Below are positions 1 through 5,671 of a stretch of DNA of 5,671 bases, one piece after another. Both the position numbers and the translations under genes were made by a program. Source of the stretch: SZUA-22 sp039714835 (lineage in GTDB: Bacteria > Bacteroidota > Ignavibacteria > Ignavibacteriales > Melioribacteraceae); assembly GCA_039714835.1 (NCBI GenBank), contig JBDLIN010000251.1:1-5671 (forward strand), written 5' to 3'. Each line of letters opens with the position of its first letter. The first letter of the stretch is position 1. The notes under the pieces were generated by a model that was given only the letters and a program-made list of their open reading frames with translations, did not search any database and had not been told where the DNA came from.

Positions 1-1223
1 TATTCCATCCTCAAGATGTTTCTATTTCTTATGAAAATGGATGGGCTAATTTATACCTAAAACCTAACGATAGTCTATTTATAGAGTTTGATCCCAGTTC
101 ATTAGAACAAGATACTTATGAGTTGTCCGGCTCAAATCCCACAACCTCAGAGAATATTCGTGATTTTTTCCGATTTCATAACCCATATTCTTATGAACCT
201 AAATATGGGGATTCAGTTTCAATTGAAGAGTACTTAAGTGATTTGGAACAACAAATGAGTATTGAAGATTCTGTGTTGCATGTATTTATAAAGCAATACA
301 ATCCGACTGAAGAATTTGTGCATTGGGCAAAGAAAAATAATAGATACTCAATAGCAGGAAACTTACTTCTATATTTTTGGCATTTTGATGTAAATCATAA
401 CCAATATAAAACAGAAATATATGATACTGATTTATTTCCTGTTGACGATGATGCTGCAATTGTTAGTGGAGCGTATTTAACTCATTTAAATAATTACGTA
501 ATGGCAAAATATTTTAAAGGAGATACTGTTTTAATAAAATTTTCTGAGAAAAAAGATGTAATTGGTGCATACACTAGAATTTTTGAAAGACTCATCAACA
601 TTGAACAAAAAAGTTTAAGTAGAGATATTTTACATTATATGCTGTTCGGTTGGATATTTAGAGATAATTCAAAAGAAGAAGCTGAAATACTATTCAAGAA
701 TTTTGGTTCAAATATTAGTAATAAACTATTATACAATATCTTACAAAAGAAGAAATCAAGAATTGAAAGCCAAGATGAAAAACAAGAAACTATATTGGAT
801 TTAAAACTAAATTCAAAATCAGAAACAGTTAATAAATTTTGGAAATCCATATCCACAAAACACAAAAATAAAATTATTTATATTGACATTTGGGCAACTT
901 GGTGCGGACCATGTCGAAGTGAAATACCTCATGCAATAGACTTACACAATTCCTTTGAAGATAAGCAAGTTGCATTTGTTAATTTATGTTTAGCATCATC
1001 AAGAGATGATTGGGAAAAGTCTGTTATCCAGAATCATATTAAAGGAGATAATTATTTTTTCAACGAGGATGAGACCGCGATTTTGAGAGAGGAGTTAAAA
1101 TTTCATGGTTATCCAACTTATATGATAATAAATAAGAAAGGAAAGTTTGTAAATAAAAATGCTCCAAGGCCTTCATCTGGGGGAACTATTAAAGATCTAT
1201 TGAATAAACTTATTGAGGAATAG
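1..1223 (+). CDS. TlpA-like thiol-disulfide oxidoreductase (5' partial)
   Basis: This is the 3' part of a gene for a thioredoxin-fold protein of the TlpA/ResA class, which in this group normally acts outside the cytoplasmic membrane in disulfide reduction or cytochrome c maturation. The frame is open from base 3 to the TAG at 1221-1223, giving 406 visible residues. A TTG at 123 is an internal Leu codon, not a convincing start, because coding-like sequence continues before it. The first ~40 residues (LYLKPNDSLFIEFDP, then ELSG) resemble the end of the DUF4369-like domain that often precedes TlpA in Bacteroidota. A charged, probably helical stretch of roughly 220 residues follows. The C-terminal thioredoxin domain has the active site WCGPC at 900-914 inside DIWATWCGPCRSEIP, and the expected cis-proline in GYPTY (Pro codon 1113-1115). 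The signal peptide or lipobox would lie upstream of the window. The fold and active site are clear, but the physiological partner is unknown. Confidence 0.9.
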   Translation, partial: FHPQDVSISYENGWANLYLKPNDSLFIEFDPSSLEQDTYELSGSNPTTSENIRDFFRFHNPYSYEPKYGDSVSIEEYLSDLEQQMSIEDSVLHVFIKQYNPTEEFVHWAKKNNRYSIAGNLLLYFWHFDVNHNQYKTEIYDTDLFPVDDDAAIVSGAYLTHLNNYVMAKYFKGDTVLIKFSEKKDVIGAYTRIFERLINIEQKSLSRDILHYMLFGWIFRDNSKEEAEILFKNFGSNISNKLLYNILQKKKSRIESQDEKQETILDLKLNSKSETVNKFWKSISTKHKNKIIYIDIWATWCGPCRSEIPHAIDLHNSFEDKQVAFVNLCLASSRDDWEKSVIQNHIKGDNYFFNEDETAILREELKFHGYPTYMIINKKGKFVNKNAPRPSSGGTIKDLLNKLIEE

Positions 1224-1264
1224 AATTTATCCTAAAGTAAGCATATAATAATAGTTGCAAATCT

Positions 1265-1293
1265 ACCTTTGTCGTTAGAAAGGTTTGTTGTTT
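1265..1293 (+). terminator. weak hairpin plus T-rich tail, possible terminator of the TlpA-like gene
   Basis: ACCTTT (1265-1270) can pair with AAAGGT (1279-1284) around an 8-nt loop, and the hairpin is followed by TTGTTGTTT. It sits about 40 bp after the TlpA-like stop codon. The 6-bp stem is AT-rich and short, so this is only a tentative intrinsic terminator. The left arm overlaps TACCTTTG (1264-1271), which matches the Bacteroidota -7 consensus TAnnTTTG. No TTG lies at the right distance upstream and no + strand gene follows, so I do not call a promoter. Confidence 0.25.
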
Positions 1294-1299
1294 ACCTGC

Positions 1300-1320
1300 T
1301 GTCACCGTCCAACGGTGGCA
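1300..1320. repeat. GC-rich hairpin between convergent genes (copy 1 of a related pair)
   Basis: TGTCACCGT (1300-1308) pairs with ACGGTGGCA (1312-1320) over 9 bp, including one G-T wobble, around the 3-nt loop CCA. It lies between the convergent 3' ends of the TlpA-like gene and the DedA gene, 8 bp beyond the latter's stop codon. Neither strand has a T-run directly after the stem, so it is not a classical intrinsic terminator, though it could protect or end both transcripts. Bases 1312-1323, read on the - strand, give TGTTGCCACCGT, identical to 5121-5132 on the + strand in the terminator after the acyl-CoA synthetase gene. Confidence 0.55.
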
Positions 1321-1328
1321 ACATATTC

Positions 1329-1943
1329 TCAAAACAAATACTTTATAACCACAAAACCACCGACAAGCAGAACAGTAAACGCGATTGCAAGCCAGTTAAA
1401 ATACTTATCAATAAAGGTTGTTATTGGGTCACCAAATTTCCAAATTAAAAATGCTACTAAAAAGAATCTTCCGGCTCTGCTTATAATTGATGCAATAACA
1501 AACATGATCAGATTTATATTGAAAGCACCAGCAGTAATTGTGAAAACTTTATAAGGTATTGGCGTAAAGCCAGCCGTAAATATTATCCAGAAATCCCATT
1601 CAACATATAAACTTTGTACATCGAAAAAGATTTTTTCAGTAAAGCCTGGAATATTGTTAAAGAAGAAAATTGCAAATGGAGAAAACTCACCTTCAACTCC
1701 CCACCAGACAAAATATCCAATTGCATATCCAAGTAAAGCTCCTGTAACAGATCCAACAGTTGAAATAGCAGCAAACTTAAATGCTTTTTTCCTTGCGCCT
1801 AAGACTAAGGCGATCAATAATGCATCCGGAGGGATTGGGAAAAATGATGCCTCTGCAAAAGCTAAAAGAAAGAGTGCAGGTGCTCCATAAGGAGTTTCTG
1901 CCCAATGAAGCATCCAATCATATAGTCGTCGTAAAATTTTCAT
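1329..1943 (-). CDS. DedA/YqaA-type VTT-domain membrane protein
   Basis: A 204-residue integral membrane protein of the DedA superfamily (VTT / SNARE-associated domain), closest in style to the YqaA (COG1238) branch. DedA-superfamily members support membrane homeostasis, and several are implicated in flipping lipid carriers or phospholipids; the substrate here cannot be told. The N-terminal re-entrant motif appears as FAEASFFPIPPD at residues 29-40 (Glu31, Asp40). A Gly-rich helix at about 61-78 (GSVTGALLGYAIGY) follows. The second signature, FTPIPYKVFTITAGAF at 126-141, is followed by SRAGRFF at 155-161. A hydrophobic helix at about 184-203 closes the protein. Lys132 stands in the region where classical DedA proteins carry an arginine, which fits the YqaA branch. 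Length is normal for the family. The ATG at 1941-1943 gives a complete N-terminus and has no Shine-Dalgarno before it. The gene converges on the TlpA-like gene and diverges from the acetyltransferase gene. Confidence 0.9.
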   Translation of the reverse strand: MKILRRLYDWMLHWAETPYGAPALFLLAFAEASFFPIPPDALLIALVLGARKKAFKFAAISTVGSVTGALLGYAIGYFVWWGVEGEFSPFAIFFFNNIPGFTEKIFFDVQSLYVEWDFWIIFTAGFTPIPYKVFTITAGAFNINLIMFVIASIISRAGRFFLVAFLIWKFGDPITTFIDKYFNWLAIAFTVLLVGGFVVIKYLF

Positions 1944-1970
1944 TTAACCAACTGATATTATTTGAGTTGT

Positions 1971-1978
1971 CAATTATA
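1971..1978 (-). promoter_or_regulatory. candidate -10/-7 element for the DedA-type gene
   Basis: On the - strand these bases read TATAATTG, a perfect sigma70-like TATAAT and a 7-of-8 match to the Bacteroidota -7 consensus TAnnTTTG. It lies 27 bp upstream of the DedA-type start codon, leaving room for a leader of about 20 nt. I see no good upstream partner (TTG or TTGACA) at the usual distance, so support is weak in this AT-rich spacer. Confidence 0.3.
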
Positions 1979-2007
1979 CAAAAAATTGATCTTTGTTTTA
2001 GTTAAAA

Positions 2008-2039
2008 TTTGTCTATAAAAGATATTTCCAATAAGTTAC
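2008..2039 (+). promoter_or_regulatory. weak Bacteroidota-type promoter candidate for the acetyltransferase gene
   Basis: TTTG at 2008-2011 is followed after 20 nt by TAAGTTAC at 2032-2039, a partial match to TAnnTTTG (TA and two of the following T positions, without the final TTG). The spacing fits the group's -33/-7 promoters, and transcription would begin about 20 nt before the ATG at 2065. The match is poor and may be chance in AT-rich DNA. Confidence 0.22.
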
Positions 2040-2064
2040 ATTCAAAAAACTACTCATTACAACA

Positions 2065-3180
2065 ATGGCTAAAAAAGAACGTTTACTTTCTCTCGACATT
2101 TTTCGTGGTATTACTATTCTTTTAATGATATTAGTCAACAATCCAGGTTCATGGTCTCATGTATATGCACCGCTTCGTCATGCAGAATGGAATGGATGCA
2201 CTCCAACTGATCTTGTCTTTCCATTTTTCCTTTTTATTGTTGGAGTTACAACTGTATTTTCATTGGGAAGAATTAAGGAACAAGATCATGATCTTAAACC
2301 GGTAATCATTCGGTTAGTTCGGCGCAGTGCCACTCTCTTTCTACTTGGACTATTCTTAGCTGGTTTTCCAAATTTTGATTTTAGTACGATCAGAATTCCC
2401 GGTGTATTACAGAGGATTGCTGTAGTCTACTTATTTACCGGAATTATTTTTATGACAGTTAATAAGAAAAACATAATTTATTATCTTATCTCATTTCTTT
2501 TGGTTTACTGGGGGTTGATGACATTAGTTCCTGTACCAGGAGTAGGTTATGCTAACTTAGAACCAACGACCAACCTCGGTGCATGGCTAGATAATACACT
2601 GCTAGGAGGACATTTATGGAGCAGTTCAAAAGTTTGGGATCCGGAGGGAATACTTAGTACACTTCCAGCAATAGGGACAGCACTCTTAGGTGTTATGACC
2701 GGTTACTGGCTGAAGAGCGACAATGATAAAACTACCAAAACTGTATGGATGTTCTTTTACGGAATAGTATTAATGGCTATTGGATATATTTGGGATTTTT
2801 GGTTCCCAATTAATAAAAGTCTATGGACAAGTTCTTATGTTATTTACACTGGTGGTCTTGCAATTGTCTTTCTGGCATTCTGTTACTGGTTAATTGACGT
2901 ACAAGACAAAAAATGGTGGATTAAACCATTTCATATCTATGGAATGAATGCTATTACAGTTTACTTTCTTTCAGGAATATTTGGAAGATTATTATATATG
3001 ATAAAATTTGAAAAATCTCTAGGAGAAAGCGTTTCATTAAAAACTTATATTTATCAAGAAATATTTAGTCCATTTTTCAATCCTATAAATGCCTCGTTGA
3101 TGTATGCAATAAGTTTCATCTTGCTATGGCTCTTTTTAATGTGGCTTCTCTACAGAAAGAATATTTTCATAAAAGTCTAA
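2065..3180 (+). CDS. HGSNAT/NagX-like membrane acetyltransferase (DUF5009 type)
   Basis: A 371-residue polytopic membrane protein related to human heparan-alpha-glucosaminide N-acetyltransferase and bacterial NagX. The family moves an acetyl group from cytoplasmic acetyl-CoA across the membrane onto an amino sugar; the acceptor here is unknown. Family landmarks appear in order: SLDIFRG at residues 9-15; HAEWNG at 39-44, where His39 aligns with the catalytic histidine of HGSNAT; TDLVFPFFLFIVG at 48-60; RIPGVLQRIA at 110-119; WDPEGIL at 191-197 followed by a Gly-rich helix; and GMN at 293-295. About ten hydrophobic segments are visible, the last at roughly 345-365 before a basic tail. Length fits bacterial members. 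The ATG at 2065 starts right before the conserved N-terminal motif, with no Shine-Dalgarno upstream. No amino-sugar kinase, deacetylase, transporter or glycosidase gene is in view, so a role in N-acetylglucosamine use, as proposed for NagX, is not supported by context. Peptidoglycan, LPS or glycan acetylation is equally possible. Confidence 0.88.
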   Translation: MAKKERLLSLDIFRGITILLMILVNNPGSWSHVYAPLRHAEWNGCTPTDLVFPFFLFIVGVTTVFSLGRIKEQDHDLKPVIIRLVRRSATLFLLGLFLAGFPNFDFSTIRIPGVLQRIAVVYLFTGIIFMTVNKKNIIYYLISFLLVYWGLMTLVPVPGVGYANLEPTTNLGAWLDNTLLGGHLWSSSKVWDPEGILSTLPAIGTALLGVMTGYWLKSDNDKTTKTVWMFFYGIVLMAIGYIWDFWFPINKSLWTSSYVIYTGGLAIVFLAFCYWLIDVQDKKWWIKPFHIYGMNAITVYFLSGIFGRLLYMIKFEKSLGESVSLKTYIYQEIFSPFFNPINASLMYAISFILLWLFLMWLLYRKNIFIKV

Positions 3181-3217
3181 ATCAAAAAAACTTAAATTCA
3201 AATAAAGCTTATTCAGA

Positions 3218-3249
3218 TTTGCATTTATTCATTTCCTAAAGTAATTTAG
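3218..3249 (+). promoter_or_regulatory. Bacteroidota-type -33/-7 promoter for the acyl-CoA synthetase gene
   Basis: TTTG at 3218-3221 and TAATTTAG at 3242-3249 (7 of 8 matches to TAnnTTTG) are separated by 20 nt, the spacing typical of primary sigma factor promoters in Bacteroidota. Transcription would start near 3255, giving a leader of about 20 nt that just includes the Shine-Dalgarno at 3264-3268. This is the best promoter match in the window and suggests the gene is transcribed separately from the acetyltransferase gene 94 bp upstream. Confidence 0.5.
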
Positions 3250-3263
3250 AGAAACATTTTTAT

Positions 3264-3268
3264 AGGAG
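3264..3268 (+). promoter_or_regulatory. Shine-Dalgarno AGGAG before the acyl-CoA synthetase gene
   Basis: AGGAG ends 6 nt before the ATG at 3275, an ideal position, and fixes the start codon. It is the only clear Shine-Dalgarno in the window: the DedA-type, acetyltransferase and HAD starts have AT-rich leaders without one. Confidence 0.75.
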
Positions 3269-3274
3269 AAAAAG

Positions 3275-5092
3275 ATGCCAGCATTAAAATCGTTCAAAAC
3301 AATTCCTGATCTATATAATCACTTAGTCGAAGTATATGGCCCGACTGCAGAACATTCGATCTTTCGGCATAAGATTGAGGGAGAGTACACTGACATTTCT
3401 TATGAACAACTTAAAGAAGAAACAGAATCATTTGCAATGGGCTTAGCAAGCTTAGGAGTAAAACGAGGTGATAAAGTTGCTATCATTGGTGAAAATAGAC
3501 CTCAATGGGTCTATTCTGATATGGCTATATTAGGGCTTGGAGCAATCGATGTTCCATTGTATCCAATTTCAACATCTGATACAATTGAGTTTATCCTAAA
3601 TAATTCAGAAGCCGTAGGAATAATTGTTTCGAATAATTTTCATTTGAATAAAGTTTTAAAAGTAAAGGATAAATGTAAACACCTTCGTTTTATAATTGTT
3701 ATGAACGAAATGGATTTAAGTGAATCTGGTACTTATCTATTTAAACAAGTACAAGAAATGGGGAAAGAATTTGCTAAAGAAAATAGCGATCATTTCAAAA
3801 ACAGTATTGCCTTAGCACATGAAGACGATCTGTGTACATTTATATATACTTCCGGTACAACTGGTGAACCAAAGGGTGTAATGCTGACTCACAAGAATAT
3901 AATATCAAATGTTAATGCAGTACATGAAATAATTGAGATTGGTTCTACTGATGTATTTCTTTCGTTTTTACCATTGTGTCATATATTTGAAAGAATGGCT
4001 GGTTATTATACTGCACTATCTGGAGGAGCTCAGATTGCATATGCAGAGAGTATCGAAAAAGTCGCATCAAACTTAGTTGAGATTAAACCAACTCTCATGA
4101 CCGCAGTACCAAGATTATTTGAGAGAATGTATGCAAAAATAATAAAAGGTGTTGACGCATCTCCTGAAAAGAAACAAAAAATATTCAATTGGGCTGTTGA
4201 TGTAGGGACAAAATATCAAAGTGCTAATAAAACTGAAGCTGGTGCTCCAATGGGTCTTAAATTAAAACATAAATTAGCAGATAAATTGGTCTTCAGTAAA
4301 GTTAGGGAAAAGACTGGTGGGAATTTAAGATTCTTCATTTCCGGAGGAGCGGCGCTTGCTAGAGAACTAGGTGAATTTTTTGAAGCAGTAGGTGTATTAA
4401 TTCTTGAAGGTTATGGCTTAACAGAATCATCACCAGTTATTGCAGTTAACAGACCGTACAATTATAAATTTGGAACGGTTGGTCAAACCATGCCGGGTGT
4501 TGAAGTCAAAATTGCAAGTGATGGTGAGATATTAGCCTATGGTCCTAACATAATGAAAGGATATTATAAAAATGATGCTGAAACAGATGCAACCATTAAA
4601 GATGGATGGCTTCATACCGGAGATATTGGTGTATTTGATGCTGAGGGATTTTTGATGATTACAGATAGAAAGAAAAGTCTATTTAAAACTACTACTGGGA
4701 AATATATTGCTCCAACTCCGATCGAGAATCTCTTTCTTGCAAGTAAGTATATTGATCAATTTATAATAATTGGTGACAGAAGAATGTTTATAACTGCATT
4801 GATTGTTCCCGATTTTGAAGCACTCAAGGAATATGCAGATGCACACAGAATTCATTATAACGATGCGATGGAATTAACTCAAATGAAACAGATATATGAG
4901 CTGCTTGAAAAAGATCTTGGGCAATTCCAGAAGAGACTTGCAAGCTATGAGCGTGTTAGAAAGTTTACGATTTTAGAAAAACCATTTACTATTGAAAATG
5001 GTGAAATGACACCTTCCTTAAAACTTAAACGAAAAGTTATTGAGGAAAGATATACTCATCTAATTGAAGATATGTATAACGAGAATTCATAA
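3275..5092 (+). CDS. long-chain fatty acid-CoA ligase (AMP-forming, COG1022 type)
   Basis: A 605-residue member of the adenylate-forming (ANL) superfamily, in the bacterial/eukaryotic long-chain acyl-CoA synthetase branch (FAA1 / FadD15-like). It activates free fatty acids with ATP to an acyl-adenylate and then to acyl-CoA, feeding beta-oxidation or lipid synthesis, and probably works at the inner face of the membrane. Diagnostic motifs are intact: the P-loop YTSGTTGEPKG at residues 191-201; FISGGAAL followed by the adenine-binding GYGLTESSP from 379 (Thr383, Glu384); GWLHTGD at 444-450 with the ribose-binding Asp450; the hinge TDRKKSLFKTTTGKYIAP from 463; and a Lys-rich C-terminal SLKLKRKV at 581-588 that should supply the catalytic lysine. 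PLCHIFERMAGYY, upstream of the core, is also typical of this branch. Length is normal and no frameshift is seen. Chain-length preference cannot be read from the sequence. The gene has its own promoter and Shine-Dalgarno and ends before a strong terminator, so it is probably monocistronic. Confidence 0.95.
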   Translation: MPALKSFKTIPDLYNHLVEVYGPTAEHSIFRHKIEGEYTDISYEQLKEETESFAMGLASLGVKRGDKVAIIGENRPQWVYSDMAILGLGAIDVPLYPISTSDTIEFILNNSEAVGIIVSNNFHLNKVLKVKDKCKHLRFIIVMNEMDLSESGTYLFKQVQEMGKEFAKENSDHFKNSIALAHEDDLCTFIYTSGTTGEPKGVMLTHKNIISNVNAVHEIIEIGSTDVFLSFLPLCHIFERMAGYYTALSGGAQIAYAESIEKVASNLVEIKPTLMTAVPRLFERMYAKIIKGVDASPEKKQKIFNWAVDVGTKYQSANKTEAGAPMGLKLKHKLADKLVFSKVREKTGGNLRFFISGGAALARELGEFFEAVGVLILEGYGLTESSPVIAVNRPYNYKFGTVGQTMPGVEVKIASDGEILAYGPNIMKGYYKNDAETDATIKDGWLHTGDIGVFDAEGFLMITDRKKSLFKTTTGKYIAPTPIENLFLASKYIDQFIIIGDRRMFITALIVPDFEALKEYADAHRIHYNDAMELTQMKQIYELLEKDLGQFQKRLASYERVRKFTILEKPFTIENGEMTPSLKLKRKVIEERYTHLIEDMYNENS

Positions 5093-5122
5093 ATTCTTGT
5101 TTAAAATAACTTCTTACATTTG

Positions 5123-5151
5123 TTGCCACCGTCCACACGGTGGCAATTTTT
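5123..5151 (+). terminator. strong intrinsic terminator after the acyl-CoA synthetase gene (hairpin copy 2)
   Basis: TTGCCACCGT (5123-5132) and ACGGTGGCAA (5137-5146) form a perfect 10-bp GC-rich stem with the 4-nt loop CCAC, followed at once by five T residues (5147-5151). It begins 30 bp after the TAA stop. It separates the acyl-CoA synthetase gene from the HAD gene, whose start is 32 bp further on. The stem is closely related to the hairpin at 1300-1320. Confidence 0.85.
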
Positions 5152-5183
5152 CATGAATGAATTCTTGATTTTTATGGTTTAAT

Positions 5184-5671
5184 ATGAAATACGAACTGGT
5201 TTTATTTGACGCCGATGGGACTTTATTTGATTTTGAAAAAGCATCGGAAGAAGCATTGAAAAAAGCATTCCATGAATTTAATATAGGTCAGTGGACTTCT
5301 GAAACAATGAGGACCTATCGTAAAGTGAATAAACAGATATGGGATGAATTTGAACTAAAAATTATCTTAGCAGATGATTTAAAAACAGAGAGATTCAGAA
5401 GATTTTTTATTGCCCTTTCTGTGAGTGGGATTGATCTTAAAGAATTCAGTGAAAAATATTTGTTGTATTTATCACAGGGCGGTTATCTTATCGATGGAGC
5501 AGAAGAGTTAGTAAAGTGGTGTTATGGTAAGTTTAAATTGGGGATTATCACAAATGGATTAACTTCTGTACAGAAACCAAGGTTTAATAATTCAACATTA
5601 AACAAATATTTTGAACACTACATAATTTCTGAAGAAATCGGATTTGCGAAACCACATGCTGAAATATTTGA
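5184..5671 (+). CDS. HAD-family nucleotidase, YjjG/YfnB type (3' partial)
   Basis: The first 162 codons of a haloacid dehalogenase superfamily phosphatase; the window ends inside the gene. It resembles the YjjG/YfnB subfamily, whose characterised members dephosphorylate nucleoside monophosphates, including non-canonical pyrimidine nucleotides, in the cytoplasm (house-cleaning). Motif I is FDADGTLFDF at residues 8-17, with nucleophile Asp9 and acid/base Asp11. A helical cap domain covers about 18-95. Motif II is ITNG with Thr123. The subfamily-like run ISEEIGFAKPHAEIF carries the motif III lysine, Lys156. Motif IV, with the acidic Mg-binding residues, should lie just past the edge; family members are about 225-240 residues long. 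The ATG at 5184 sits directly before motif I as usual, with no Shine-Dalgarno. Because the gene starts so soon after the terminator, its promoter must lie in or near 5147-5183, where I see no good consensus. The superfamily is certain; the exact substrate is inferred. Confidence 0.88.
   Translation, partial: MKYELVLFDADGTLFDFEKASEEALKKAFHEFNIGQWTSETMRTYRKVNKQIWDEFELKIILADDLKTERFRRFFIALSVSGIDLKEFSEKYLLYLSQGGYLIDGAEELVKWCYGKFKLGIITNGLTSVQKPRFNNSTLNKYFEHYIISEEIGFAKPHAEIF

Noticed and set aside
123..125. TTG as start codon of the TlpA-like gene
   Set aside because: The same frame is open to the left edge of the window and encodes a plausible DUF4369-like segment, so the gene starts upstream.
635..865. 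76-codon open frame on the - strand inside the TlpA-like gene
   Set aside because: It is Phe/Ser-rich, as expected from the antisense of Lys/Glu/Asn-rich coding sequence, and has no independent support.
1264..1271. TACCTTTG, a perfect match to the Bacteroidota -7 box
   Set aside because: No TTG lies about 20 nt upstream and there is no + strand gene downstream before the convergent DedA-type gene.
1285..2005. Open frames on the + strand at 1285-1554, 1654-1890 and 1781-2005, and a - strand frame at 1583-1774
   Set aside because: They overlap the DedA-type gene, which has clear family motifs. Their translations show no recognisable domain and look like shadows.
3181..3217. AAGCTT-centred near-palindrome after the acetyltransferase gene as a terminator
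   Set aside because: The pairing is short, imperfect and AT-rich, with no T-run, so it does not support a terminator call.
1230..3244. 11-nt direct repeat TCCTAAAGTAA at 1230-1240 and 3234-3244
   Set aside because: A shared 11-mer is expected by chance in an AT-rich sequence of this length. The flanks do not match, and only the second copy overlaps a promoter candidate.

Overview
This AT-rich window looks like ordinary chromosomal sequence from a bacterium of the Bacteroidota / Ignavibacteriota (FCB group). I infer this from three things: a TlpA-type thioredoxin protein with a DUF4369-like lead-in, mostly absent Shine-Dalgarno sequences, and one good match to the TTTG / TAnnTTTG promoter of that group. 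The phylum is an inference, not something the sequence proves.

Layout, left to right. (1) Positions 1-1223, + strand: the 3' part of a TlpA-like thiol-disulfide oxidoreductase gene; its reading frame runs off the left edge. (2) 1224-1328: a short convergent spacer with two small hairpins. (3) 1329-1943, - strand: a DedA/YqaA-type (VTT domain) membrane protein. (4) 1944-2064: a divergent spacer with weak promoter candidates on both strands. (5) 2065-3180, + strand: a multi-pass acetyltransferase related to heparan-alpha-glucosaminide N-acetyltransferase (HGSNAT/NagX, DUF5009 type). (6) 3181-3274: a spacer with a good Bacteroidota-type promoter and a clear Shine-Dalgarno. (7) 3275-5092, + strand: a long-chain acyl-CoA synthetase (AMP-forming, COG1022 type). 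(8) 5093-5183: a spacer with a strong intrinsic terminator. (9) 5184-5671, + strand: the 5' part of a HAD-family nucleotidase of the YjjG/YfnB type, cut by the right edge.

The genes do not form an obvious pathway. Envelope and lipid work is a loose common theme: periplasmic redox, a DedA-type membrane protein, membrane acetyltransfer and fatty acid activation. Spacers of about 90-120 bp, one change of direction on each side of the DedA gene, and a separate promoter before the acyl-CoA synthetase suggest mostly independent transcription units. No mobile element, CRISPR array, tRNA or rRNA is visible, and no gene-free stretch exceeds about 120 bp. The most notable non-coding signal is a pair of related GC-rich hairpins, at 1300-1320 and 5123-5146, sharing a 12-nt sequence in opposite orientation. 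I found no convincing new biological system here.
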